Origin: Senimuribacter intestinalis
Lineage (GTDB): Bacteria; Bacillota; Clostridia; Peptostreptococcales; Anaerovoracaceae
NCBI GenBank assembly: GCA_943192975.1
Contig: CALPCJ010000004.1
Span: forward strand, 124,001 to 188,000
Length of the DNA stretch: 64,000 nucleotides
Direction: 5' to 3'
The translations under genes and the position numbers were made by a program. Shown here piece by piece: positions 44,632-53,319 of this stretch (position 1 is the stretch's first letter; each line of letters opens with the position of its first letter). Under the pieces are notes generated by a model. That model saw only the letters and a program-made list of their open reading frames with translations. It was not told where the DNA came from and searched no databases.

Positions 44632-45498
44632 GTGCAATCGGAAATCAGGACAAATCAAACAAAACGGATTCAGTATCCCTTCAGTAACAGACTGGTATTC
44701 GCCATCATCATGCAGCAGGAGACCCTGTGCAAAGAACTGCTTCGGCGCATTTTCTCGAGCAAAGAAATCTTACAAATCAAATTTCAGGAGGAGACGGAAG
44801 CGGAAACCAGCGATAATGGCGTGCAGGTGGAGAAGACGATTCTCAACGGGATTTCTGCCAAGAGCATTCGGCTGGATGTGCTTTTCAGCCATGAAATCGG
44901 ATGGGCGGACATAGAACTGCAGGTGCAGAGAGAAAAACATCTGCCGAAGAGAAGCAGGTATTACCATGCCAGCACGGATTTACATATTTTACCGGCAGGG
45001 GAGAATTACGAAAGGTTAAAGTCGGTCTATGTCATTTTTATCTGTTTCTTTGACTTTTTCGGACTGGGAGAACCCGTGTATGAATTCGAGATGTATAATG
45101 TGAAAACCAGCTTGCCATTAGGAGATGAATCGTATACACTGATATTAAACATCATGTATGAAGAAGAGAAAGTGCCAAAGCAGCTGAAAACACTATACGC
45201 GTATTTGAAAAGCGGTGAGGCAGACGAGAAAGACACTTTCATCCAGAAAATACATGGAGAAGTTGCGGAGCTAAATCAGAGAGAGGAGCTGAAGCAAGTC
45301 ATGACTTTGGAAGAAGAATATCGCATGGAGAAGCAGAGAAGCCTGGAAGAGGGTATTGAGATTGGACTGCAGGAAGGACGCCGGGAAAAGGAAGAAATGC
45401 AGAAATCCATTGCCTTAAAATTGAAAGAAAGCGGCATGGAGATTCAGCAGATTGTCGAAATGACGGATTTGTCCGTGGAAGAAATTGAAAAACTATAA
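44632..45498 (+). CDS. Rpn-family PD-(D/E)XK nuclease (transposase_31/PDDEXK_2 type)
   Basis: A 288-residue protein starting at GTG 44632 behind AAAGGAAGG. The nuclease core has LDVLFSHEIGWADIELQVQ, with the Asp and the ExQ of the PD-(D/E)XK fold. The C-terminus has a Glu/Lys-rich coiled coil (LEEGIEIGLQEGRREKEEMQ), typical of the recombination-promoting nucleases often annotated as putative transposases. Such genes spread by horizontal transfer. Around it lie cas6/DUF2130 remnants and, downstream, a family 2 repeat array. Confidence 0.9.
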   Translation: MQSEIRTNQTKRIQYPFSNRLVFAIIMQQETLCKELLRRIFSSKEILQIKFQEETEAETSDNGVQVEKTILNGISAKSIRLDVLFSHEIGWADIELQVQREKHLPKRSRYYHASTDLHILPAGENYERLKSVYVIFICFFDFFGLGEPVYEFEMYNVKTSLPLGDESYTLILNIMYEEEKVPKQLKTLYAYLKSGEADEKDTFIQKIHGEVAELNQREELKQVMTLEEEYRMEKQRSLEEGIEIGLQEGRREKEEMQKSIALKLKESGMEIQQIVEMTDLSVEEIEKL

Positions 45499-45515
45499 AT
45501 GGAAAATTAAACTAT

Positions 45516-45558
45516 AGAGAACCGTGCGGCGGAGATTTTCGCAGTGCGGCTCTTTTTG
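45516..45558 (+). terminator. Possible terminator after the Rpn-type gene
   Basis: An imperfect G/C-rich stem (GAACCGTGCGGCG against CGCAGTGCGGCTC) followed by T5; pairing is interrupted, so moderate support only. Confidence 0.45.
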
Positions 45559-45776
45559 CTTTTAGGAGTCGTATAAAATTTTACCAGGTAATTCAATAGC
45601 TTGAGTGACAGTATGGACGGCAACTTCAGCATCGATTTCAGACCGAGGAACCGAAATGTGAATTTTATGTTTTGAAATAATCATTACATTATATATAGAT
45701 ATAATGAAAATCATACATTGAATTTCGCGCGCGGCGAGGGCATGACTACTGTGTCTCAGAGCACAGACTGGGTGAT

Positions 45777-45989
45777 GTGCATATAATTTAAATTTTTCTT
45801 CAAAATATGTACGTTTTCATGGAAAGCTGTGCATATTTTTAAAGAAATCGGCGAAAATACGTAAAATTTATATCACGTAGAACGATTTTCTAGACTAAGT
45901 TCGATGTTTTTGTGCATATTTTAATGATTTTTTGCGAACTTACGTACGGAGGTGTGCATATTTTGGGGATTTTTTTAGAATTTCTGCAC
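45777..45989. repeat. Family 2 array, locus X: four 36-bp inverted-repeat units
   Basis: Units begin GTGCAT and last exactly 36 bases: 45777-45812, 45829-45864, 45912-45947, 45954-45989. The full dyad is GTGCATATTTT with AAAATATGCAC; right halves here are partly decayed (ATGTAC, ACGTAA, ACGTAC, CTGCAC). Starts are 52, 83 and 42 bp apart. The array lies in the 700-base gap 45499-46202, which otherwise shows only a 40-codon frame (45562-45684, minus) without ribosome-binding site and the P-type ATPase promoter (TACAAT near 46165). Confidence 0.78.
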
Positions 45990-46202
45990 TGATGGTTTTG
46001 TGGAGCTTATAAATCGAAAGGATTGCGCGGCGGCAGCAGACAGCGTGAGCCGTCAAGAGTAGCTGTGAGGATCTGTTTGGCGTTGCGGTTTCGCGATTGT
46101 CTTGGATTTTCAGCTGGCGTTTGAAGTTTTTGTGAAGGTTATTTTCTCCTGCGCCTTTTTGTGTTACAATAAAATGTATGTAAAAAAGGAGAGCAAGAAG
46201 AC

Positions 46203-48584
46203 ATGTTGGGATTAACAGCAAGAGAAGCAGAAGAGAGAGCGGCGCAGGGGCTTTCCAACGAGCAGGTGGACTCCTCGACGCGAACAGTAGAAGAAATTAT
46301 AAAGAGCAACGTATTCACTTATTTTAACTTGATTTTTACGGTACTTGCGGTGCTTTTGATTGTAGTAGGTTCTTTTAAGGACTTGACTTTTATGCTTGTG
46401 GTATTTGCTAATACAGCAATCGGTATTGCCCAGGAAATCAAATCGAAGAAAACTTTGGACAACCTGAAACTCTTGAAAATGCCAAAGGCTCATGTTTTTC
46501 GAGATGGAAAGGAAGTCGAGCGACCGGTGGAGGAACTGGTGCTGGACGATGTGATTGTTCTTCGGGCGGGAAGCCAGATACCGGCGGATGCCATAGTGGT
46601 TGACGGCAGCGTACAGGTCAACGAGGCGCTGATTACCGGTGAGTCTGATGAGATTACTAAGACGGTGGATTCTCAGCTTTTGTCCGGCAGCTTTGTGGTA
46701 TCCGGCACTTGTGCAGCGAAACTGACGGCGGTAGGCAGGAATTCTTACATTTCTAAGTTGACCATTGAAGCGACCAAGGACAAGCATGGCGAGCAGTCGG
46801 AGATGATTAAATCGCTGGATAAATTGGTCAAGGTGGTCGGTATTATTATCATTCCGGTAGGACTGATTCTTCTGACACAGCAGTACTTCATTTTAGAAGA
46901 TGGATTTAGACATAGCGTGACCTCTATGGTTGCAGCGATTTTGGGTATGATTCCGGAAGGGCTTTACATGACGGCGAGCATTGCCATGGTGGTCAGTGCA
47001 ATGCGTCTTGCAAAGCAGGAGGTGCTGGTTCAGAATATGCGATGCATCGAGACCTTGGCGAGGGTCAACGTGCTTTGCGTGGACAAAACCGGCACGATTA
47101 CAGAAAACGAGATGAAAGTCGCGCAGATGCAGCGGATTTATGATGGGCTGACAGACGATGAACTGTCCCGCTTAATCGGTGATTTGGCATTTGCCCAGAA
47201 TCCGGACAATATCACCATGGCGGCGATGCAGGCGTACTTTACAGAAAGGTCGGGAAGAGCCACCCTCAGCGTGTGCGGTTTTTCTTCGAAATATAAATAT
47301 TGCGGCGCAAGCTACGAGGATGGTAATTTTGTGCTGGGCGCGCCGGAGTTTGTGCTGCGGGAAGCCTTTTCTCAGTATGAAGAAGAAATTACAAAAGTCA
47401 GTGAACAGGGATACCGCGTGCTGGCCTTTGCCCGGACAGAAGACGTGCCTGACGGACAGCCTCTAAGCGGGAAGGTCCGGCTTCTGGGGCTTGTCTATCT
47501 GACTAATCCGATTCGCAAATCAGCGAAAGAAACTTTTCGGTATTTTGCTGAAAATGGTGTAGGTGTAAAGGTTATCTCCGGGGATAATCCGGTGACAGTT
47601 TCCAACGTTGCCCTTGAAGCTGGCATAGAAAATGCTGACAGATACATTGATGCAAGACAGCTTGTGACAGAGCGAGCCGTTTATGAAGCGGTAGAGCGGT
47701 ATACTGTGTTTGGCAGAGTGACGCCGGAACAGAAGCGCATGTTTGTGAAGGCGCTGAAAAAGCAGGGCAAGATTGTGGGCATGACAGGAGACGGGGTCAA
47801 TGATATTCTGGCTCTTCGGGATGCGGACTGCTCCATCGCCATGGCGTCAGGAAGCGAGGCAGCGTCCAATGCGGCGCAGCTGGTGCTGATGGACTCCGAT
47901 TTTTCAAAGATGCCGTCGGTGGTGGCGGAAGGCCGCAGAGTCGTAAACAACATCGAGAAGACAGCGAGCCTGTTTTTGACAAAGAATATTTTTTCGTTGC
48001 TACTGGCGCTCTTTTCCATCGTCAACGTGCTGTCATACCCGCTGACGCCGTCACAGCTTACTCTGATTACCATGTTCACCATCGGCGCGCCGTCCTTTGT
48101 GCTGTCGCTGGAGCCGAATCACGATAAAATTACGGGAACCTTCTTCGGAAAGGTCTTTAAAATGGCAACCCCTGCAGGGCTTACTACTTTTGTCAGCGTC
48201 AGCTCTCTGGTCATATTCGGAAAAGTCTTTGACGTTGATCCAGATTGTATTTCTACAGCCTGCACGATTTTAGTTGGACTGGTTGGCTTTATGATTCTGG
48301 GAAAAGTGGCAAAACCGACTAATAGCTTCCATGTAGGGCTGATTGCAGTCATGCTACTGGGCATGGCGTATTGCTTCTTTTTCCAGAAGAGCTTCTTTGG
48401 CATCAATCAGATTTCCACGCAGGCTATGATGCTTCTGGTGGTATTCCTCATTGCTACGGAAGGGCTGTTCCGCTATGTGTACAAGTTTACCAGCCTGTGC
48501 GGACGGATTCTCGATCGCGGCGGAAAAAGCCGCAAGACAAAGGAAAAGAAGCACAGAAAAAAGATAAAAATCAGCTGGCAGTAA
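46203..48584 (+). CDS. Cation-transporting P-type ATPase
   Basis: A 793-residue pump with all hallmarks: ITGESDE (actuator loop), PEGLYMTAS in the fourth membrane helix, the phosphorylated Asp in CVDKTGTITENE, and GMTGDGVND at the hinge. The PEGL helix and lack of heavy-metal CPC motif exclude copper/cadmium pumps; it resembles the short P2-like Firmicute pumps related to calcium or magnesium transporters, shorter than SERCA-type by a reduced nucleotide-binding domain. Lys/Arg-rich C-terminus (KKHRKKIKISW). AAAGGAGAG precedes the ATG. Ion specificity cannot be read. Confidence 0.93.
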   Translation: MLGLTAREAEERAAQGLSNEQVDSSTRTVEEIIKSNVFTYFNLIFTVLAVLLIVVGSFKDLTFMLVVFANTAIGIAQEIKSKKTLDNLKLLKMPKAHVFRDGKEVERPVEELVLDDVIVLRAGSQIPADAIVVDGSVQVNEALITGESDEITKTVDSQLLSGSFVVSGTCAAKLTAVGRNSYISKLTIEATKDKHGEQSEMIKSLDKLVKVVGIIIIPVGLILLTQQYFILEDGFRHSVTSMVAAILGMIPEGLYMTASIAMVVSAMRLAKQEVLVQNMRCIETLARVNVLCVDKTGTITENEMKVAQMQRIYDGLTDDELSRLIGDLAFAQNPDNITMAAMQAYFTERSGRATLSVCGFSSKYKYCGASYEDGNFVLGAPEFVLREAFSQYEEEITKVSEQGYRVLAFARTEDVPDGQPLSGKVRLLGLVYLTNPIRKSAKETFRYFAENGVGVKVISGDNPVTVSNVALEAGIENADRYIDARQLVTERAVYEAVERYTVFGRVTPEQKRMFVKALKKQGKIVGMTGDGVNDILALRDADCSIAMASGSEAASNAAQLVLMDSDFSKMPSVVAEGRRVVNNIEKTASLFLTKNIFSLLLALFSIVNVLSYPLTPSQLTLITMFTIGAPSFVLSLEPNHDKITGTFFGKVFKMATPAGLTTFVSVSSLVIFGKVFDVDPDCISTACTILVGLVGFMILGKVAKPTNSFHVGLIAVMLLGMAYCFFFQKSFFGINQISTQAMMLLVVFLIATEGLFRYVYKFTSLCGRILDRGGKSRKTKEKKHRKKIKISWQ

Positions 48585-48639
48585 CCATTACCGGACACGG
48601 CAGGATGTGGATCACATGTAGTATAGGAGCAAATGAAAA

Positions 48640-49291
48640 GTGAAAGCTGAAATAAGGAATGTAGGAAAGACTTTTTTTGAGAATCTATATGATGGCGTAC
48701 TGATGGTCGATGCAGAGTATGTGGTTCAGTACATCAATCCCGCTTACACCCGGATTACAGGGATTACGGCGGAAGACATTGTCGGAAAGCCGCTGAAAGA
48801 TATCTGCCCCCGGCGCACGTCTTTTGGAAGTAGTCAATTCAGGTAAACCCATCGTTGGAGCGCTTAGAAGCGAACAGGGAATAGACTACACGGTAAATAT
48901 GTCACCGCTCATAGAAAATCAAAAAATTGTAGGCGGTATTTCTATCGTCAGCAATATTGAAGACGTGAGGACGTTGTCTAATACGATAAATAAATACGAA
49001 AATAAAATTCGGCGACTGGAGAATCGGATGCGGTCTATCCATCGGGCTAAATATACGCTGGACAATATCATGGCGCAGGATCCGTTGTCAAAGAAGTTGA
49101 AAGAGGATATTAGAAGGCAGGCGCAGGAATGCTTTGAACGGCTCATAGAGGGCATGAAGCAGGCACAGGGTATTACGGAACAGCTAAAGGCGGATAAGCC
49201 ACTTGAGTGGGTGCAGAAAATGAACAATATCCGAAATACAGTGGAGGAAGTTATCAATGCGGAATTGATTTACGCATTGAGTTGGCGGTAA
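48640..49291 (+). pseudogene. PAS-domain sigma-54 activator remnant fused to a TnpV-like tail
   Basis: From GTG 48640 (AGGAG upstream) the frame encodes a PAS domain (YDGVLMVDAEYVVQYINPAY). The frame breaks in a run of five C (48807-48811); deleting one C gives DICPGARLLEVVNSGKPIVG and continuous reading. The linker RRLENRMRSIHRAKYTLDNI is typical of the segment just before the AAA+ domain in RocR/PrdR-like activators, but instead of AAA+ the protein continues (about 49100 on) with QAQECFERLIEGMKQAQGIT and WVQKMNNIRNTVEEVINAEL, the C-terminus of a TnpV-type mobile-element protein. So the regulator lost its ATPase part by a deletion or insertion. Confidence 0.85.
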
Positions 49292-49300
49292 TGCAAAATA

Positions 49301-49330
49301 AGGGACAAAGTAGCAACCCTACCTTGTCCC
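49301..49330 (+). terminator. Terminator-like hairpin after the PAS/TnpV remnant
   Basis: AGGGACAAAG pairs with CTTGTCCCT, followed by a broken T stretch (CTTAGTTTTTT). Confidence 0.7.
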
Positions 49331-49367
49331 TCTTAGTTTTTTATAGGCAAAAGCTTAAACAGGGTCG

Positions 49368-49520
49368 TTACAATTTGATAACGGTACAACCATTACGGAT
49401 TTTACCGTCCTCGCCCATGATTTCATTTTTGGTGCGTACTCGTTTGCCTGTCTCGTCAAAAAATACACTTCGTGCGGCAATCTTGATTTCGGGTAGCAGT
49501 GTCCTTTCACTGAAAATCAG
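49368..49520 (-). pseudogene. C-terminal fragment of an unidentified mobile-element gene
   Basis: On the minus strand a 50-residue stretch ends at TAA 49368-49370: LLPEIKIAARSVFFDETGKR, then VRTKNEIMGEDGKIRNGCTV. It has clear protein character but no start, and a stop precedes it. It resembles tails of proteins found in clostridial integrative elements, which I cannot name. It is sandwiched between the PAS/TnpV remnant and the DUF3795 gene. Confidence 0.5.
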
Positions 49521-49551
49521 ATGTCAGAGGATTTGATATATAAACTGGGAG

Positions 49552-49926
49552 TTATCTCACTCCCGTCAAGATAAAATTCATTAACTGCTCTACATCATCA
49601 AAATCATCATAATCTCCGTTTATGCCATTTCGATGATACACAACTCCATTTTTCTCATTTCTCTCTAAACAGTCCAAAAGTTTTTCTTCTCCATATTTTT
49701 TAGCAAATAAAGTAAATGTGTAGGGTTTGATTTTGCCTAATAATCCTTTCTTGCAATTTTCTTCGCACTTATAACAATGTGTCAGTCCTTTTGCAATCGA
49801 ACATTTTTTATTCTCACAAACATCATTATCTGGACAACCGTTTGAGCCACATCCATTACAATCAGCATTTTCTGTGCATAAGCAACACGCAAGACCACAT
49901 CTGGCAATTCCTAATTCTCGTTTCAT
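49552..49926 (-). CDS. DUF3795-type cysteine-rich protein
   Basis: A 124-residue protein starting MKRELGIARCGLACCLC; GGAGG lies upstream of ATG 49926. It has about eleven cysteines in the first 65 residues (CGLACCLC, CNGCG, CPDNDVCENKKC, HCYKCEENC), the pattern of the DUF3795 family, probably binding zinc or an iron-sulfur cluster. Function unknown. It lies among mobile-element pieces, which suggests that it came with them. Confidence 0.82.
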   Translation of the reverse strand: MKRELGIARCGLACCLCTENADCNGCGSNGCPDNDVCENKKCSIAKGLTHCYKCEENCKKGLLGKIKPYTFTLFAKKYGEEKLLDCLERNEKNGVVYHRNGINGDYDDFDDVEQLMNFILTGVR

Positions 49927-50031
49927 AAGACACCTCCGCAACTTCTAATTTGTTCCTGTATAAAAAGTATATCACGAAGGCGTGAAGATTTCTACACTGT
50001 TGTTCATTTGCATAAGCAGTAGCGTGTCAAT

Positions 50032-50151
50032 GTAACGCTATTGCCTAATGAGAAGCCTTGTTTTGTTACTATCTGCAAGCCCAAAATACAGTAGGGGAAG
50101 TATTATCCTCCACCCACTGTATTTTAAGGCAATAAGCGTTACGCTCATTAG
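50032..50151. repeat. Nested inverted repeat (outer and inner stems)
   Basis: Outer arms: GTAACGCTATTGCC (50032-50045) with GGCAATAAGCGTTAC (50128-50142), one bulged base; CTAATGAG (50045-50052) also has its complement CTCATTAG (50144-50151). Inner arms: AAAATACAGT (50083-50092) and ACTGTATTTT (50116-50125). The structure sits between DUF3795 and TnpV genes and overlaps the TnpV stop; it may be a mobile-element end, a transfer origin or a bidirectional terminator. Confidence 0.65.
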
Positions 50152-50528
50152 TTATAAATCAGTTTGCTATATACAATTTCTCTCGCCCTCGCTTGTATTT
50201 CATTCATTCTTCCAATCCACAATATCATGCTTTCTGCTTTTAGTTGTTCAGTCACGCCCTCCTTGTCAGCCATTTGTTCGACCAATCGAAACATCATCTT
50301 CGTTGCTTGTTCGTCAATATCAGCAAGATAACAGTTCAATTTTCCGCTTGTGAGAAGCGTGGTGTAAACTGCCCGTTTATGTTCCTGCAAATAGTGTTTG
50401 TGTCGCTGCCCCCATAAGCCGATAGGCTTGTGTCCTTTTTCGGCTGGTAAAGTAAGGCAAGGAATATAATAATCTCCTTGCAGTTCATACCAAAGACCGT
50501 TGCTTTCATCATAAATATACTTATCCAT
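50148..50528 (-). CDS. TnpV-like transposon-encoded protein
   Basis: A 126-residue protein with the TnpV pattern: YIYDESNGLWYELQGDYYIP, then GLWGQRHKHYLQEHKR, TLLTSGKLNCYLADIDEQA, and the final GVTEQLKAESMILWIGRMNE. TnpV is carried by mobilisable clostridial transposons of the Tn4451/Tn5397 kind; its function is not established. ATG 50528 follows GGAGGA. No recombinase gene is seen nearby, so only part of the element remains. A second copy of the tail is fused to the PAS remnant at 49100-49291. Confidence 0.87.
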   Translation of the reverse strand: MDKYIYDESNGLWYELQGDYYIPCLTLPAEKGHKPIGLWGQRHKHYLQEHKRAVYTTLLTSGKLNCYLADIDEQATKMMFRLVEQMADKEGVTEQLKAESMILWIGRMNEIQARAREIVYSKLIYN

Positions 50529-51266
50529 TAAAAAGTCCTCCGTTATAATATATTCGCACATATATCACAGTTCTCCGATTACCACACTCTGTTATAACTT
50601 GTTATGAGATTTTCTTGCCCTTGATTTTGCCCTTATGATTGTGCAGAACAAGGGTAACATGGTGTGAAATCATATAAAGAAATAAGGTGTGATGATTGCG
50701 ATAAATCCTTTGTTTTCAAGGCTTTCGGAGGATTTTATTAAAACCCTATGAGGTGTGATAAACACCTGTAAAATTATGAGTTTCTAATTACGATTTATCA
50801 GTTTGTACTAGGGAGAATTATACCATACCCGATTACGAGAAACAATCCTCGCGCTATGTCCGTTCCGACTATCCAGACCGTCAAGGAGCGAGTAGTATTT
50901 TTCCACAAAGTGCGCGAAAAAATCTCCACCCTTAAACCCCTGACCGTCTGGAATTTTGCCGTTGCCATTGCGCCGCTGAAAACGGGGAACAGGATTTAAC
51001 AATCTTGCCCCGTTTCACGCCGCACTAGCAAGGGCCTGCGTCAATAACGCAAAAAAGCATTTGACAAAACGCTTCATGACATGCTATGTATGAATTGACC
51101 TTGTTTTGTAGGAGCAGATAGAATACTGCTAAACTTTAAAACAAGCTTGAAGAGTATCTGTTAAGTCTTTCGGGCGTAGCAACTCTCCCCCCCACCATAC
51201 ACCGTTTTTTATTTGGTGGGCGTTTGCTTTAAAATCTTATGAAATGAAACAGAAGCGATAAATATA
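50529..51266. other. Gene-free mobile-element debris
   Basis: About 740 bases without a supported gene. A 64-codon minus-strand frame at 50808-51002 has no ribosome-binding site and an odd composition. The base composition is mixed, with C-rich parts (C7 at 51187-51193) unlike the flanks. CCCACCA (51191-51197) pairs with TGGTGGG (51214-51220), a terminator-like hairpin downstream of the XRE gene on the minus strand. Confidence 0.45.
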
Positions 51267-51752
51267 TCAATTAGTTACTTCTTTCAATTTAATTTCTACT
51301 TTGTAATATTTTAAAAAATATGGTACAAACAAAAGAGCCCCTATTGTCAAAATCAACCAACCAATATATGTTCCTTGATTTTCAGGATAAAAATAATTTA
51401 TAGCTAAATGAACTGGACGTAGAATAATTGTAATCACTCCCCATAATATTTCCAATTTTCTTTTCATCTTGTTTGCTTGCGCTTTTTGTTTCTGTAATTC
51501 CACCAAATTTTGTTCTGCCTTTTTTTGATAATTTTCCACTATAATCCTTTCTCCTGATAACAATTCATTTACATTTATGCCAAGAATGTCACATAGATCC
51601 ATCATTATCGCTACATCTGGACAGCTTTTTCCTGTTTCCCATTTTGAAACCGCCCTATTACTAATGTTAAGCTTTTCTGCCAGCTGTAGCTGAGTAGGAT
51701 TTTTTTCTTTACGACATTCAGCAATAAATTTTCCAATTTTTTCTTGATTCAT
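51267..51752 (-). CDS. XRE-family regulator with membrane helices
   Basis: A 161-residue protein. Residues 5-60 form an HTH (QLAEKLNISNRAVSKWETG, with the SCPDVAIMMDLCDILGINVN extension typical of this subfamily), residues 75-95 a basic coiled coil (QKQKAQANKMKRKLE), and the last 60 residues contain two hydrophobic helices. HTH proteins with membrane tails may sense envelope or membrane signals. AGGAGG precedes ATG 51752. The gene lies in a mobile-element region and may be cargo. Confidence 0.87.
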   Translation of the reverse strand: MNQEKIGKFIAECRKEKNPTQLQLAEKLNISNRAVSKWETGKSCPDVAIMMDLCDILGINVNELLSGERIIVENYQKKAEQNLVELQKQKAQANKMKRKLEILWGVITIILRPVHLAINYFYPENQGTYIGWLILTIGALLFVPYFLKYYKVEIKLKEVTN

Positions 51753-51860
51753 TTCTTACCTCCTAGTTTTATCATACATAATAAGCATTTTTTTTGGAAG
51801 GAACTATTGGTTGATTCTCTAATTCAGCCATCAGTTGACTACTAGTACATCGAATAATGA

Positions 51861-52007
51861 ATGCCGGCTATTAATAGCTACTTGCAACTTTACTTTTATA
51901 TTGGCGGTGGACTTTATGTTCCTTCGTTTCACACATCGGGATATGACTTCACTGACAGTATCATGGAAAATGCTGTGGAAATGTTTAAAAGTCTCATTGA
52001 AGAATAA
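51861..52007 (+). pseudogene. C-terminal fragment of a flavin-reductase-like or unidentified protein
   Basis: Reads IGGGLYVPSFHTSGYDFTDS and IMENAVEMFKSLIEE, stop at 52005-52007. A well-formed protein tail without a proper N-terminus: upstream sequence is not coherent. I do not recognise the family with certainty. It marks a deletion edge in this decayed region. Confidence 0.4.
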
Positions 52008-52034
52008 CGCTGGCTTGAGAGAGGAGGACGAAAG

Positions 52035-52355
52035 ATGCAGATCGATTATAATGAAATCGAGATGGCAGCGATGGAAGCATATAAACGCGGAGATGAAAAG
52101 AAATCCGTTCGACTGGGGATTGAATTTTCAAAACAGCTGCGGGAGGCTATCGCCCGTGGGGAAGATCATTGTTCTTGCGCCAGACCGTGCAGAATGCATG
52201 GAAACTGTGTTGAATGTGTAGCAGCGCATCGAGCGAACAGAGACCACCTTCCGGTTTGTTTCCGCGATATGATGAATGAAAGATTATATGGTCTTTCGGA
52301 ATTGACAGAGCAGACTATTGCAGAAAAAATAGAGGCAGAATTTCAAGGTGTGTGA
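52035..52355 (+). CDS. Small cysteine-rich hypothetical protein
   Basis: A 106-residue protein from ATG 52035 behind GAGGAGG. The middle has a compact metal-binding-like motif HCSCARPCRMHGNCVECVAA followed by HLPVCFRDM (six cysteines, two or more histidines). The flanks are helical. Small proteins with CXXC...HGXCXXC motifs occur in clostridia with no known role. It is followed by a terminator hairpin. Confidence 0.78.
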   Translation: MQIDYNEIEMAAMEAYKRGDEKKSVRLGIEFSKQLREAIARGEDHCSCARPCRMHGNCVECVAAHRANRDHLPVCFRDMMNERLYGLSELTEQTIAEKIEAEFQGV

Positions 52356-52361
52356 ATCAAA

Positions 52362-52396
52362 GAAAAAACGGCGAGGTAATTCCCGCCATTTTCTCT
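52362..52396 (+). terminator. Terminator after the cysteine-rich gene
   Basis: AAAAACGGCG pairs with CGCCATTTTCT around 52374-52383, with short T tract. Confidence 0.65.
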
Positions 52397-52608
52397 TTGG
52401 ATTAGGACTTTATTATAATTTATTATAGGTATTTGCGAATGATATAAAATATATAATCCACATCAAATTTGTGGCTTACGATGTAAATATCATACCGCTT
52501 TTTGCGGATTTGTCAAGGGGTTTGGGAATATTTTTTTGTCCATAATGCAAATGCACGATTTATAATAATATATTACATGTAATCTATGCACATGAGTCGG
52601 GGCTGCGT

Positions 52609-53319
52609 TTATGACAGCTCTGAAATTTGATTTTTATTTTTCAGTTTGCGAGCCAGATACACTGCAGGGGTGTCCAGAACGCTGGTGAAAATGAAGATGA
52701 CGTAGCTGGACATGCAGATGTGGATCAGTGTAGAAAAACTGTGGACTCCTGCAAAAGCACCGAAAGTAAATAGTACGGTATTCATAAGCTGAGACAGCAA
52801 AGTGGAGCCGTTATTGCGGATCCAAAGTCCTTTCTGGCTGTCACCGAGTACTTTTTCCGTGCGTTTCCAAATCAGATGGTAAGCGCAGACATCAAACATC
52901 TGTACGATACCATAGACTGCAATGCTGACCAGCATAAGCCGCGGTGTGTTGGAAAATACCGACTGAATGGAAGGCATTGCCCAGTCGTTTGCATTTGGCG
53001 TGTATAAGAACCAGGACTGGGAAATCAGAATGAAAGCTATGCTGACACAAATGCCGATTTTTACAGCAGTGTTTGCGTATTTTCTGCCTTCTGTTTCACT
53101 TAAAATGTCAGTGACCAGGAAAGTAGAGGCAAACAGGATATTGCCCAAAGTCTGTTCCATGCCGAAAGCATCTACCAGAATCAGCGCTTCAATATTAGCT
53201 GCGATAGTGGCGACCACAGTCCACATATAAAGACCGGTCTTACCGAAAAATTTATAAAAAAGAACAACTGCTGCATAAATGCAGACTAGACTCACGATTA
53301 AAACTAATTCATTACTCAT
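52609..53319 (-). CDS. Queuosine-precursor transporter (YhhQ/VUT family)
   Basis: A 236-residue membrane protein with about six helices. ASTFLVTDILSETEGRKYA is the family signature, and LIHICMSSYVIFIFTSVLDTP the C-terminal one. YhhQ proteins import preQ1, preQ0 or queuine. Its start overlaps the end of the radical SAM gene by eight bases, and the operon has a preQ1-type riboswitch, so a queuosine-related role is well supported from three sides. Confidence 0.93.
   Translation of the reverse strand: MSNELVLIVSLVCIYAAVVLFYKFFGKTGLYMWTVVATIAANIEALILVDAFGMEQTLGNILFASTFLVTDILSETEGRKYANTAVKIGICVSIAFILISQSWFLYTPNANDWAMPSIQSVFSNTPRLMLVSIAVYGIVQMFDVCAYHLIWKRTEKVLGDSQKGLWIRNNGSTLLSQLMNTVLFTFGAFAGVHSFSTLIHICMSSYVIFIFTSVLDTPAVYLARKLKNKNQISELS

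Noticed and set aside
45562..45684. A 40-codon minus-strand frame ending in ELPGKILYDS
   Set aside because: No ribosome-binding site and no recognised family; at most a gene remnant.
50808..51002. A 64-codon minus-strand frame in the mobile-element region
   Set aside because: No ribosome-binding site; composition is consistent with a shadow of decayed sequence.
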